Source: Trichostrongylus colubriformis
Lineage: Eukaryota; Nematoda; Chromadorea; Rhabditida; Trichostrongylidae
Assembly: GCA_963978905.1 (NCBI GenBank)
Contig: OZ022257.1
Span: 16,759,664 to 16,823,663 of the forward strand
DNA length: 64,000 bases
Direction of reading: 5' to 3'
The notes beneath the pieces were generated by a model that was not told where the DNA came from, did no database searches, and worked only from the letters and a program-made list of their open reading frames with translations. The translations under genes were made by a program, and so were the position numbers. Shown here piece by piece: positions 1 through 11,327 of the stretch (the first letter of the stretch is position 1; every line of letters starts with the position of its first letter).

Positions 1-880
1 ATCAGGAGAAAAGGCCGGCCATTCGAGAATGTCGATATTCCTGGCTGCAATCCACGCCGTAGTTGACCGACTTGCATGGATTGCAGCATTGTCGTACATG
101 AAGATGAACGACCTAGTGTTGCGGCGACTTAGAAACGAAAGAAGACGGCCTTCCAGGACCTCCTGGTAGCCTTCCGAGTCCATGCAGCACGATACGAAGG
201 CCAGGTCGTGCAGTCTATTCTCGCAAAGGGCACCCCAGACTATGAACACACCCCCGCCAAGATTTCGTCTCGAGAAAGACGGTGGTTTTTCCGCATATCC
301 CGCCAGTACTGCCTCCCACCATCCAGTCCGTCGACAATGAACCTCTCCAGATCATCTTAAACAAAATACACCTGAGCAAGGCTTCAAAAAGATGAAAAGT
401 CGCAAGCACCGTGTCTCGACCAATCTCTTCCGATGTTCTTAGTCGCGAAATCAAAGCGAGCCATCTTGTGACGTTCTGTGAGCCTCGGGGCTTGCTTCAT
501 AGTCTTTCTAGTGAGATTTTCAAAGGACTGGGAGACCCTCCACACGGTTGTTTGGCTCACAGAAAGAGGCATTTTGGCTCGCACTCAATTGAGGCACATC
601 GTGGAGTTTGACAGAAGGCGTCCGATCATTCTCTCATCTTGGCTGGAGAGCTTCCATGGACGGCCACCAGGGTTCTCCTCTCCGTAATGCTCTGCTTCTT
701 GCAGGAAGACGTTCACGCAGTTGTCGATCTTCCTCCGTGGCCATCCAGCTTCGACGAAGGCTTGCACTCCAGCTTGATCTTCTGGAGTAAGACGCGTACC
801 ATCAGGCACTGAGAGGACATGTTGACCACGACCGTATGCATGCTCAAGTTCACATTTTGTTTCATATTTGTGGTGAAATG
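1..880 (-). mobile_element. Tc3-like DNA transposon remnant, transposase broken
   Basis: Seen: read on the minus strand, successive frames give a Tc3-type transposase. First comes a helix-turn-helix part (about 585-800, with LTPEDQAG, then GRPWKLSSQDERMIGRLLSN). Next is a middle part (384-584, with APRLTERHKMARFDFATKNI), then GGGVFIVWGALC and LHDLAF. Last is a catalytic part with MYDNAAIHAS (about 60-110) and LEWPA. Known: Tc1/Tc3 transposases use a DDE/DDD triad; the second Asp is in MYDN. The part that would hold the third acidic residue lies beyond the left edge. The frame changes at least twice, the first Asp block is degraded (GACDFSS) and stops interrupt it, so the copy is dead. No terminal inverted repeat was identified on the right side. 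Confidence 0.8.
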
Positions 881-1227
881 GGAATTGCTTTATTAGTGGA
901 CCTATAGTTTTGAAACGGACAAGATTTAGCTTTTGGAATAACAAAAAACATTTCAGAGTTTCAACATTCTCGAAGACATTTTTTGGAGGACTTTCGATGA
1001 TGAGAAACTCAGTAATCCACGTTACAACTTTTCAAAATGTATGGGGAGTCCATGAGCTGAAGATGCAAGGGTGGACCTATAGATATGAAACGCAGTGTAT
1101 AAGCCATAGGCTTCTTCATTTCTCCGGGCACATTTTCGAAAGTATACACTTGAGTTTACCTTTGGAGTCCATACACGAGCTCCTCAACAGATCTTCCACC
1201 TTTGAGGCAGTTGTATGTATGGGTGCC

Positions 1228-1648
1228 TAAAGGAATAGTCCACGGAAAAATGAGTTTTTTGCTACCCATATATGTATGTTGTATTTGCCTGATGTGGGCC
1301 GCATACGCGAAAAAATGTGAATCCTGCTAAGATACAGCACCACAAAGTCTTGGCCGGGTGGGCGGGGCCTCCAAGCCATTGCCCACCCCGTCGTCCGCCA
1401 CGGTGGGAGACGCATTGCAGAGACAGAGAGTTACGTAGACATTCCCACTCTCTATTCCCAACCGCGTTGAACGACAGAACCGAGCTTTTACACGGAGGCC
1501 CCGCCCACTCGGCCAAGAATTCGGGGAGCTGTGTCTTAGCCGTATTCTCACTTTTCTTGTGAAACTTTGTATGGGGCCCTTATCAAGCAAATACAACATA
1601 ATTATAAGCGTAGCAACGAAACTAACCTTCGGTGGACGATTCCTTCAA
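1228..1648. repeat. Long-TIR foldback element, copy 1 of 3
   Basis: Starts AAAGGAATAGTCCACGG and ends with the complement (GTGGACGATTCCTT). The two halves are inverted repeats of about 150 bp that share blocks such as GATACAGCACCAC and GGGCGGGGCC. Related copies lie at 25525-25949 and 62680-63110. There is no open frame with family features, so this is a non-autonomous foldback element. Open frames inside it are palindrome artefacts. Confidence 0.75.
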
Positions 1649-2204
1649 GGTAATGGGCGCTCGTAGTAGACAGTTCGCAGTTATTGCTCTAATTAGTTCC
1701 TTATGAATTCAAATCCGGCTCATTTTCTTCCGCGTCCTACAAATTTTCTTTTCTATCTTCAAATCACTTACCGGATGGTATGATACGATTCAATTATTGT
1801 CAATGCAGACCTTTCTTTTTCACATTTTTTCTTCCTCTCCCATTTGCTTTCGTTTTTCCTTCTTTTGGTATGCAAGCGCTTCGAAATGCATTCATAACGC
1901 ACCAGTCCTTTACAACCTGTGCTACTCCTCAGCTGTCTTCTGTTATCCTACCCTGGATCTGCGAAGCACAGGTTTTAGATAATTTTACTGGGAGGTATTG
2001 TGGTCTTTTTATTTTTGCTATTCTATATAAACGTAACAGATGCAAAATAATTTATGTATCTGATTTCCGTTCTTGTTTCGTCATTGTTTCGCCACTTTTC
2101 TCTATTTGCCTTTTATTTAAACTCTGTGATGTTGTTAATCATGCTGGTTGGTGGTCTGTCAATCAGCACTTCTCAAATAATTCAATTCCGTTCTCCTTTG
2201 AATC
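1649..2204. other. AT-rich intergenic DNA, no gene seen
   Basis: T-rich tracts give open frames of low-complexity Phe/Ser type on the plus strand. No splice-bounded exon or RNA gene is recognisable. Confidence 0.5.
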
Positions 2205-2702
2205 GCTTTCCATGGAAAGACGGTCGTTTGGCGCGGCCCCTTCCACCTAATTTGCCAATGGGGTACATGGGGCGTAATTGCCACCCCACACCGACCATTG
2301 GGCGCACAGTCTGCGTCGGCAATTCGTCCACATCTCGAAACTCTCATTACGTTAACGCTAATTACCACACAAGAGACCTTATCAAGGAGGCACTGCAAAT
2401 TACTGAGAGGAAGCTCGTATCACAATTCCTAAATGATTGTAATACCACTACAAACAATCCACGCTTAGTTCGCCAGTGTAATAAAATGAGGTTTGTAAAA
2501 GTCAGTAATCTGCAGTTTTTGTTTGACGAAGTCTTTTGTATGGCATTTATCAACTACGAACATCTGAGGGTTTGGTGATGTGGACGAGTTATCCGTCGGA
2601 GAAGATGTGTCCAATGCTCGGCGTTAGAGTGGCAGCAACGACCCATGAGCCCCATTGGCAAATCAGCTGCAAGAGGCCGTGCCAAACGACTTCCATGTAT
2701 GA
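2205..2702. repeat. Inverted-repeat element with about 105-bp arms
   Basis: The block with GTCGTTTGGCGCGGCC and TTTGCCAATGGGG at 2220-2265 recurs inverted at 2640-2690 (CCCCATTGGCAAAT, GGCCGTGCCAAACGAC). A related pair lies in a CAT-gene intron at about 21900-22285. This is a MITE-like foldback with no coding capacity. Confidence 0.6.
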
Positions 2703-4226
2703 AGTACATATGAGGAAAGTGATCAGGAGTGTGTTGCAGACACAGATCATATGCGTAAGAAACAATGCAAGCAAATAAGTAACAACAAGTAAATAAGTAG
2801 TAATAATAATAATAACATAAGTAAACAGACATGGATAAATCACATGCCCCAACCGTCCATTCAATTTGATCTTTCTCCTGTAAAGTTCGATTTCAGCACC
2901 CGTACGGTTTGCATAAGCGCACCAATGGTTGTTTCCTCGTGGGCTTTCGTGTTTATGAGGCATTCGTAACCGTGTTTGTCCGTGATAGAACGGTGTTTGC
3001 AAACAGCAGAATCGCTCTTCACTGCCACTTCAGTCGCGTTTGGGAGTATCGTCGCTAATTCATCACTGTCATCACATTAATTCATTAATTCGTTATCACT
3101 GTCACTGTGGAATTTGACCTTTAAATCTAATTCCTTTCTCACCAATCATATATGAAGAAATGACATGTTATGAACACAAGTATATCAAATTGATTAAAGA
3201 GATGCCAACATCTGACAATCAAGCTATTTTTTATAGTTTCTTGTGATAATTGATAAATTGTGTTCCACTTCCACGACAGTCCAAAACTATCCATTCAAGG
3301 TTTAAGGCCGCTCAAAGGAAATATTATTGACAAGTCAGAACTTTCTCTTTTTCACTATCTCACTAATTCTTTCATTTTTTATCATTTCTTAATTTTATGA
3401 ACTTAACGTTCTAACTGATTCAAGCTGCCAGAACCTTGAGCTAACCAGTGATCCACCACATTGAGATGCGAACTCATCTTTGAATGATAATTTTATAACA
3501 CTGGAAATAGGCGTTTGTACAATATGTGCATTCATTCATCACCTAAAACTACCCCTAAACGATGACGTCTTCGTCACTGTACACGTTGCACACATTCCGA
3601 AAGACAGTAAGGGAATCGATAGGCTGGAATCTTGCAAAAAATGCTTCTAGAGAATTATTGCAATTTGGATGAGATAGATTTTATGTCAATAATAATCTGC
3701 AATAGATAGAGTTGATTTCGATACTGATGCACATATTGTATATGCACATATTTCTTCGGATCATCATGCGTATTGACTGAATTTCAAAGTGGAGTCCAAA
3801 AAGAAAGGTGGACAATTTTCGAAAGCTCATAAAACTCGAACCCATTTTGTACTATCGATGAATTCACTAGGTAGTTATGGCTAACCCCTTGGTGATTCAC
3901 TTCATTCAGTATTGTCCTCTACCGCTGCACTCTGTTTGTTTTTTACTTCGATTCCAATGTACCTTCGACCACAGTGGTTGCTTGTCTGCCAAATATGTAG
4001 GCCAGCGGTTTCGCAAATTACTTAGTTCTTGTTCTCTTCTGAACAGCTTTTTAGTATTTAAAAACTTCCATGTGATCAGACACGTTGTTAACATACATCG
4101 AGCCCATAAATAATTAATGAATCGAATAAATGGATAAATTCTGTCAAAGATTTTGCAGTTTGTCGTATAGAACGTTTTAAAGTACTCGATTTTACGGATA
4201 TTAGCGGTCACCCCTTCAAATTGCAG
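2703..4226. other. Intergenic, AT-rich, no gene seen
   Basis: Contains short AT-rich tandem stretches, for example TAATAATAATAATAA near 2800 and ATTCATTAATTC near 3080. I see no exon with both splice sites and no RNA gene. Confidence 0.4.
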
Positions 4227-5475
4227 ATGAGTGCATATCAAGCAATGAGAAGGCTCCAGTGGTGTTTGAATCTTATTCTTTTAGAACTAACTTCGACTTT
4301 CATTCTCTCTCAGTTTCATACCTATGTACTTTCGAGTTCACCTTTTAACTTTAGAAACCATGGTTCCGTAGGGCTGATTCTTGCAAAAAACATTTGCCAA
4401 AATAAGGAGTCGGTAGCTTGACCAGTGTAACCACGCAGCCATTCCTGGGGGGAAAGGTTTTGTTCGAGATGCGTAATGTAAAACTACCAATAAACATCCT
4501 GCATGAAAAATATCTGTACGCTGAATCGGAATTTCTAGATTGATTGGGATAAGGAGAGTCACAGTGGTATCGGGACATTCCGTAAGTGTAGAGCTTTTTT
4601 AAAATAGCACATTTTCCTATAAATTTATAAGTTTTTGCACCTTGTCAGATTTCGCTCGAAAGAGATTTACATATCTGTCTTACAAAAAGCATGTTCAAAT
4701 TTTGGGTGTGTTAAAAAGGGCCGATTTTTAGGCTGACGAAGTTCTAAGACCAGTCAACAAGATTTTACCGAACCAGCGATCAAGTAAAACACTGTCACTT
4801 GCGGGAAATCGATCGTGTGCCCCATACTTAGCACCGACTTCTATCTTAGCTGCCACCGAAGAGGTGATCGGGAACTCGCGTCGCTCCTTTCCCAAATCGC
4901 TTTTTTCCCGAAACACTGCATTTATATAAAATACATTTTTCACCTACAAACCCTTTGTCTAATATATTGGTTCATGGACATTCGAAAGGATTTGCTGTTT
5001 TATTCAGATTACGTCCCGCTATGATTTTGACTGCGATTCAGACTGAGATTCAAACCATGTGATAAGGGTCCAGTTTAGGTTATTCCACATCATTTTTTCC
5101 AGTTTTCCTTTTTTTCTTCCCCAAAATTCACCTCTCTTTCAGCGGACTTGTTGAAAAAATTAAGTGGCTTCGACCCGAAGAAATTGTCAAAGATCAACTA
5201 AGTACGGAAAAACCAAATTTAGGGAAAGAGCGGCACGACATCTCGGTCAACCAATTACAGGAGCTTATAGAAAAGGAAGGAGCTAAGCACGGGACACATG
5301 AATGGTTGATTTTCGCCGAAAAGTGCTGTAGCGACTGTGTCTGATCTTGCATACTCAGCTTGCAGGCCGCGAACTGACCACACACTTGAGATATTCCTCT
5401 CATCTTTATGACCTGGAACTGCCATTACCCTTCGACACCACTGCCCTGTCTTTCACCTATTCGTACGCTCTATAG
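4227..5475 (+). CDS. Unrecognised small protein, three-exon model (109 aa)
   Basis: Proposed exons are 4227-4261, 5143-5327 and 5366-5475, summing to 330 nt. The first ATG directly follows TTGCAG, which would suit spliced-leader trans-splicing. Exon 2 follows CTCTCTTTCAG and is open for 61 codons of charged sequence (GLVEKIKWLRPEEIVKDQ ... EWLIFAEKC). A 38-nt intron (GTAGCG...TTGCAG) then leads in phase to RELTTHLRYSSHLYDLELP and a stop after SYAL. No signal peptide or membrane segment is visible. I do not recognise the family; WLRPEEI recalls the start of calpain catalytic domains, but the rest does not follow. Exons 2 and 3 are well supported. Exon 1 is weaker, because it is short and lies beyond an 881-nt intron; upstream exons may be missing. 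If exon 2 is not spliced at 5327, translation stops at 5344. Confidence 0.5.
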
Positions 5476-6566
5476 CTACCACCATTACAATCAATATAGA
5501 TTTGTTTGTAAACATCACTTACTAATGTCACCTACGTCATCCTGTTCCTGCTCGCTATTGACCTACATCAAAAAAACTACTTCAGTAAGTAGGCGACATC
5601 AAACAACACGCAACACGTAAGCAGGTGGAAGCTTCCTTCTTGCTGCGGATAGGTGAAACGAGGCATTGCCTTCATTGTCAGAGGCTAGCTCATCACAGGA
5701 TCACACGCTAGTGTTGCAATGAATACAAAACTTCTATCCATTCAATTCAGATAGTGGGTGAAGTACACATTCTTCATCGGAATCGAATGCTGAACAACTG
5801 AAGTGAAGGCGCATGCATTGTAAGATTCACTTCTGTTCATTCACTGCCTGAACGGGCTGTCAATGGTGTTCAGGTTGTCCTGAACTGTTCATACACCGAA
5901 ACGGGGATCTGAGACGAGTGGAACCGCGGAAAGCTGCCATTCTCTTTGTAGCAATTGTTCTGCAACTCATGAAAGCTATCGCAATTGGCACAGAATCTCA
6001 GAGCTCTTATCTGAGTGAATGTGCGAGCTGTAACCGTGCTAATGGCCTCGAAGACAACTACATATTTGTTCGAACTGCCAGACGATCAGTTCCATTGCAT
6101 CCTACCAAACCTGTACGGCGCTGCTGTACAAGTCTACTAAACAGTACCTATATGCAGTCTTGATAACAGCTAGATATTATTTTAAAGATAGTGATAGTGG
6201 TAATGTGGGTGATAAGGAATTTCTGAAAGATGTCAATCACTTGAAAACTTGGGGCCTAGGAAGCTTGTTTGCGGCGAAATCCACCGCGAAAAAGCAGTCC
6301 TGGGTTCCAGCCGCCTTTCTTATCCCAGCCCTTCTCCTAGGATTGACTTCACCGAAAAAATGACTGAGGTGCAGAGTAATGAGGATGATAGCAAATGGTA
6401 CTTATCGTATCGTATTAAAGCCGTATTGATCGAAAGGACGTGGTGGTGACGTGCCGACTTTCGTGGTGAAGACACCAGTATCAAAGTTTGGAAGGAATGA
6501 AACAGTCGAATTACCCCTACCACTGCCATTAAGATATGTACATTTCTTTGACAGGCTCAACACGCT
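5476..6566. other. Intergenic, one possible exon at about 5872-6163
   Basis: After GTGTTCAG near 5870 a frame is open to a stop at 6163. It includes a hydrophobic stretch (AAILFVAIVLQLMKAIAIG), then ECASCNRANG and RRCCTS. It resembles a secreted Cys-containing peptide, but it has no ATG at the right place and no family match, so I do not call a gene. The rest shows nothing. Confidence 0.3.
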
Positions 6567-6981
6567 TTTGAAGGCACCATTAGGGGTAAGGGGAAACTGA
6601 GATCTGGGAGTACATGTTCTCTGAAACGAATCTTCTGCTTCAGAATAGGTCACATGTGGTGAAAATCGCATTAAAAAAACGCGGCATGGGGCCTTATGGT
6701 GACCTCGCAGCTCGGCATACCGTTATGCCGTTATGCGCCCTGGGGAGTCGCCGTGGAGGGGTGGGACGACAATCGCGGCGGGCTGGTTCAGACTCTAGCC
6801 TGTCTACAGTCCATTCTGACTATAGACGCAGAGAAAGAGGGAGAAAAGGGAGATTTTAGGGTTCCTATTTCTCGGTTTTTTCGCCGTTTTCTGTCGTTCT
6901 TTCTCTACTGTTATGTTGGTGAGCTCCTCTACTTTCGTAATCCCCCAATTTGCCAAATTTACCCCTAACGGTGTCTTTAAC
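6567..6981. repeat. TIR element, GACACC family, copy 1
   Basis: Left end TTTTGAAGGCACCATTAGGG and right end CCCCTAACGGTGTCTTTAA are imperfect inverted repeats. Internal blocks (CTCGGTTTTTTCGCCGTTTT, GTCGTTCTTTCTCTAC) recur inverted at about 56495-56840, and the ends recur at 34405-34974. Non-autonomous; no transposase seen. Confidence 0.55.
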
Positions 6982-7260
6982 TGTCCACATTCCAACTTTC
7001 ACTGAAGTTCTCGATTTTGATCACTTCTACAATTCCCTGTTAGTGGCCTGTTTGTTCAAGAGACATGAACAGCACGTTTTTTCAGTTGCTTTCGTAATGG
7101 ACTGCACGATGTTCTCACTTATCACTACATCTTCAACTGTCACTTTTACCCCCAATTATCTAAAAAAAACAATCATAACATTTCGTTGCATCGACTAATT
7201 AGGGGTATTATGTAGATGAATGATGTGGTTCAGTGAGCATGCCCTGGAACATCCACTTAC

Positions 7261-7365
7261 GACCTCCACACTCAGTAAAAGAATCCCTTTTCATGTCCAC
7301 GGAGTGCCACGCGAAGTACAGAGAACGACCCCTATGACTCAACAATAATGTTTCCCTTTGATTAG
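7261..7365 (-). CDS. Orphan internal exon of an unrecognised gene
   Basis: On the minus strand the acceptor CTCTTCAG and a consensus donor GTAAGT enclose 105 nt. One frame is open and reads (x)NQRETLLLSHRGRSLYFAW ... DMKRDSFTECGG; entry phase and exit phase are both 1. The other two frames are closed. The splice sites are good and the codon content looks coding, but I could not join it to a neighbour or name a family. It may belong to the same minus-strand gene as the exon at 11165-11327. Confidence 0.45.
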
Positions 7366-9409
7366 CTGAAGAGAAAATTTTTTTATTAAATTTCTGCACA
7401 GAAACATGCTAGTGCATGTTTGTCAAAAGTGTATACAATTTATAGTAGGCGTGATTGCCCTATAAGCCGAATCACAGCTTAGGCTTTTGGAGCCCCTTGA
7501 TAACGAATAACCTCACCTGTGACCACCCAGATTACTGAAATTACTTCCCATTACACACAGGTTCATCCTGTGGTGTGATTAACCATGGTTTTATTTAAAT
7601 TATTAGTTGACAAACAGTTATTGCGATTTTTACCGAACTGCATCCAACAAATGATGAAAGCACTTTTAAAAGTTCAGTTTGACAAATAAGACACTTTCAT
7701 TGTTCTGAACAAATGGTGAAACTCATTCTTAAAGAGCACGCAAAACACCAGTGTTCCAAAGTTAAAAGCCGCAATAATTATGCATTGGCCTATTATATCC
7801 TCGTCTATGGCTTCAGTATTTCTTCATTCCAAAAGTAATGTAGCGCCAAATTTTCTTCTAAAGTTATGTGCCTGTGCGTAATGTCATTTAACATTTGAAG
7901 AGATTTGATCTTTTCTACAAAAGGTACCTTCACTTTCACATTCATAGCGAATTGGGTCGAATTCGTGGCTTGCAATGAGAGGAGTACAGTCGCTCAAAAC
8001 TGGCCATGCTGGTGATCAGTTGAAATCCTATGGCCCTTTCCCAAAAAAATCAACCAGTAACATATGCCTTATACAGCCCCGGCATATTCTAACTAATAAG
8101 TGCGCTTTACTGGCTTTTTTGGCATCGGCTGTGTACACACAAACCTACAAAAGAATAATTTAGAACAATCCCTTCCTTGTGTGGTTATATCAAACAGATT
8201 AGGGAAACTTTGGAATGCAGTCTGATACCGTATCTAAAGTCCTTATAGAAGATGAATTTGATACCTTAACGGAACTGACGTCCGGTATGATAAGTACATT
8301 CCTCCGCGATCGCCCCTGTATCGGTGCCTTCCGACCGTTAAACGGGCTATCTATCGCTTTAGTTTTCGACACCAAACCTCATGGTTTTTTACCCTCTTAA
8401 AACCTCGTACCAGTAGCGGTCTGAAATATGGGGATGCGGAAGATTACTTATCAGCATGATAAAATATAAAATTCTTTAAGCAACAAGTGGCTCTATGGAA
8501 AGCTGATCGGAACGTTGCTGGAAGGGTTGAACAGTGGTACTGGGCTGCTCATTCAGATAAGAAGATGCTATAAGCCTTCACAAGTCCTTGCCGAGTCTGA
8601 AAAACGATTAAGTGTAGTTGGCCTTGGCGCGGCAACGTTGTCACAACAGCTACTTGTCATGTGGGGTGCAATGTATATGATTTGAATAGAAACGGTTCGA
8701 TCATATGAAACGATTAGTGCCGATTACCAAGCGGAGTGACAAGGTAAATCTATTCCACAGTTTTTTTTTTGTTTTTTTTTTGCTCGATAGTTTTCAAATA
8801 AATGAGCTCATGGGCGGTTGATGAAGCTGTTCGTCTCCCTTCACTTCAACCGTCCGCACTCACTATCCACGTCTCTTGAATAACTGACCACGGTAATGGT
8901 CTACGAAATCATTGAAAAGAAAATTGCCTTCGTATAAAACTCAATGATTGACGGACACATGGCCTTATCGCCGCGGTCTTCACCTGGCAGTGAATGTCTT
9001 AAAAGAATTTAACGATCATTTTTTTTTAAAAAAGTCAGGTGTGCTTAAACCAGAGTACATTTCGTTTCTCTGAGGTGATTCGGCGTTGTTCGTTAAGCCT
9101 ATCTTTTGTACTCTGCCTTGACTCTTTTGTTGGCTACGGCATTACTAGTGAAAGGATGTTACCCTGTGTGATCATAAATAGGCCTTACAATTAGGATACG
9201 CACATGCTCTCACTCCCCACAGCAAATCGCAATCCATCCTGTAATGAAGAAGAAAATGGGTTGGTTCCCGATTTTCCACTATGCTCTTCAGGATAAAAAT
9301 CAAAAGCGTTCGAAAAACATCTACTAGAAACCTGCATCGTCGGGCATTCCTTCATAATCCCCATACATGGGCATGCCCCCATTATCCCCAAGCATTACCT
9401 CCATATCGA
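7366..9409. other. Intergenic or intronic, no firm gene
   Basis: A weak plus-strand exon pair can be drawn at 8220-8283 and after 8366 (SDTVSKVLIEDEFDTLTEL, then VFDTKPHG and stop). Support is too thin for a call. Otherwise AT-rich with a poly-T tract near 8761-8780. Confidence 0.3.
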
Positions 9410-9502
9410 AGCCTACTCAAGGAACTGAATCTTGAAAGATTGCTGTATAAGCGTGTTCATGCTGACTTGATATTAGCTTCGATGCTGAAGAAAAAACTGT
9501 GA
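9410..9502 (+). mobile_element. Fragment resembling the 3' end of a LINE reverse transcriptase ORF
   Basis: Frame ending at 9502 reads SLLKELNLERLLYKRVHADL ILASMLKKKL. The pattern L..LLY+RV..DL.L is typical of the region after the catalytic domain in many non-LTR retrotransposon proteins. No catalytic YADD block is present, so this can only be a fragment. Confidence 0.3.
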
Positions 9503-11164
9503 ACGAAACCATCCGGGTGTCGAACATTTCTGACCACGCATGGCAGCTCGAATTAACTTCATACAGCTGCTCACACGATGAGCAAGTTCTCGCGCGAGCT
9601 ACGATTCTGTAACTTTATACTTTGCCCGAGAGGTAGCTAGAGCCCCTCTCACCTGCTCGCACCAGAACTACATCCATTTGAAAAAGGCCATCAAAAAGAC
9701 CAAAAAGGATAAAGGATAAAGTTTTTGGCGTTAATCATCCCTTTCTGGGATGCGCTGCACACTCTAGTTCCATTCAGAATCGTGATGGTTGGTGAATGTG
9801 ATGTGGCCTATGCAATGACTTGCGGTGGCCAGCCGATGTACAAGTCAGTGCATTTATCCTCCCACACGAGTCTGGTACCAATATGTCGACCCCGGAAGGA
9901 TGGAAGGCTTGGTTGTGATCCCCGCACCACGAGAGTGGGCTGTGCGCCTTCTGTCACTACACCATCTCCGCCCATAAAAAGACTAGTCGCTTGGAAATGC
10001 TGGATATCAAAGACGTCTCTCAAACAATTCAGTCTATGTATATAATACGTCAATTTTCGAAATTTTTGCACTTTTTCCTCACGGTGTTTGAACTGTGCTG
10101 TTTACTTACACCTGTAGATGACGCACCTTGGTGCATTTTCAGTATTGATTTCTACAGAAAGAGGTTCCCTCTATCTTTCTAACTACAGACCATAATTCAT
10201 ATAATTGGTTACTCCCCGTGTACAAAATCGCATTTAAAGCTATGCTGAGCTCATTCTCACTCCCGCCTATTGTCCTGATTCTTCTATAGTTCACGCGTCT
10301 CAGCGGGATTTGCATTTATGGGTTCAGTTGATTGCCTTGAAGTACCACCGAGCCGTGGGTAAGATCTGTATTCAAGACGAAGAAGTGCCAAATTTGTACC
10401 CGCCCCCAGCGTGCCAGCCCTGCAACTGCCCCTCTGCTGCTTGCGTGATGCGCTCTCCAACACTGATTTCTTTACGCCGCAGAAGCTCACTATTGCTTTC
10501 ATCAATTTCTGAAACATGCTTACATATGGAACATATTTGAACAGCCGATTACCGTTAGAGTAACTAATATTGATTTGGACAATTTGGAAGCTTCTTTCTC
10601 ATTTGTTTCTTCCGTTTTGGTTAATTCTCCTGGTTTTGCTGTTTCGGTGAGAACTAACAAAGGCATGTTCTTGGGCACCGTGGCGTGCACTTAAATAAAT
10701 CAATAAATGCACAAAAGGCAAGGATCATGTGTTATTGATACACATTTCTATTCCTTAACTGATTCCTTAACTGATCTCTTCTTTTCCTTTTCATAATCAT
10801 GAAAACAGCAAAAAGATTGAGGGTTGGCTAGAATAAAATTTCGTCCAAGAAAAACTTCGCTCAGAAGTTTTATTATTGAGTGCTTGACAATCTCTATTTG
10901 AAAGTTGCTCTCGCTAATTGACCATGGCATTTTCCGTAACACAACGGTAACCACTCCCTAGCAAACCTGCGCCTCGTTCAAGGTGATATCATTAACAACA
11001 ATGGTGCTATGTTTGCGCTATTCGCCATGCGGAGAGCGAGAAAATTTATTTTTCAGCATGTCTTCGCGGATAAAATTATTCTAGAAAGTCGCTCTACGCA
11101 TTCTATGAGCTTTAAAACTGGAAATTCGAGAATAAAAATAAAACCCGCAGCAATACTGCGTTAC
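9503..11164. other. Mostly uninterpreted, possible minus-strand terminal exon
   Basis: A minus-strand frame at 10748-10930 (VKHSIIKLLSEVFLG ... EKEKKRSVKESVKE, stop) could be a C-terminal exon following the exon at 11165-11327. A second frame over the same bases is also open, so the reading is undecided. Nothing else supported. Confidence 0.3.
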
Positions 11165-11327
11165 CTCGGTCGGTGATGGCAGATACACAGCAATAATAAG
11201 TTTCGCTGCTCCCACTAGGATTGTTCGGAGTTCATACCTTGGTGTCCTTCCAGTCCATTCGAAATTAAATCCCGTCAGGTGCGTTGGATTTGTACCGAAC
11301 GTGTTTGGGATGATCCACTCATATTGC
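11165..11327 (-). CDS. Orphan exon of an unrecognised conserved-looking protein
   Basis: On the minus strand, acceptor TAATTTCAG and donor GTAACG enclose 163 nt open for 54 codons. It reads QYEWIIPNTFGTNPTHLTGF, then NFEWTGRTPRYELRTILVGA and AKLIIAVYLPSPTE. Aromatic, Asn and Thr content is strongly protein-like and no other frame is open. A possible upstream exon is 11464-11519 (VNWSHSFYDATQALKGMP), but the phases join only through a doubtful 22-nt microexon. I do not recognise the family. The last part could form one hydrophobic strand or helix (TILVGAAKLIIAVYL). The gene is likely larger and partly unread here. Confidence 0.5.
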
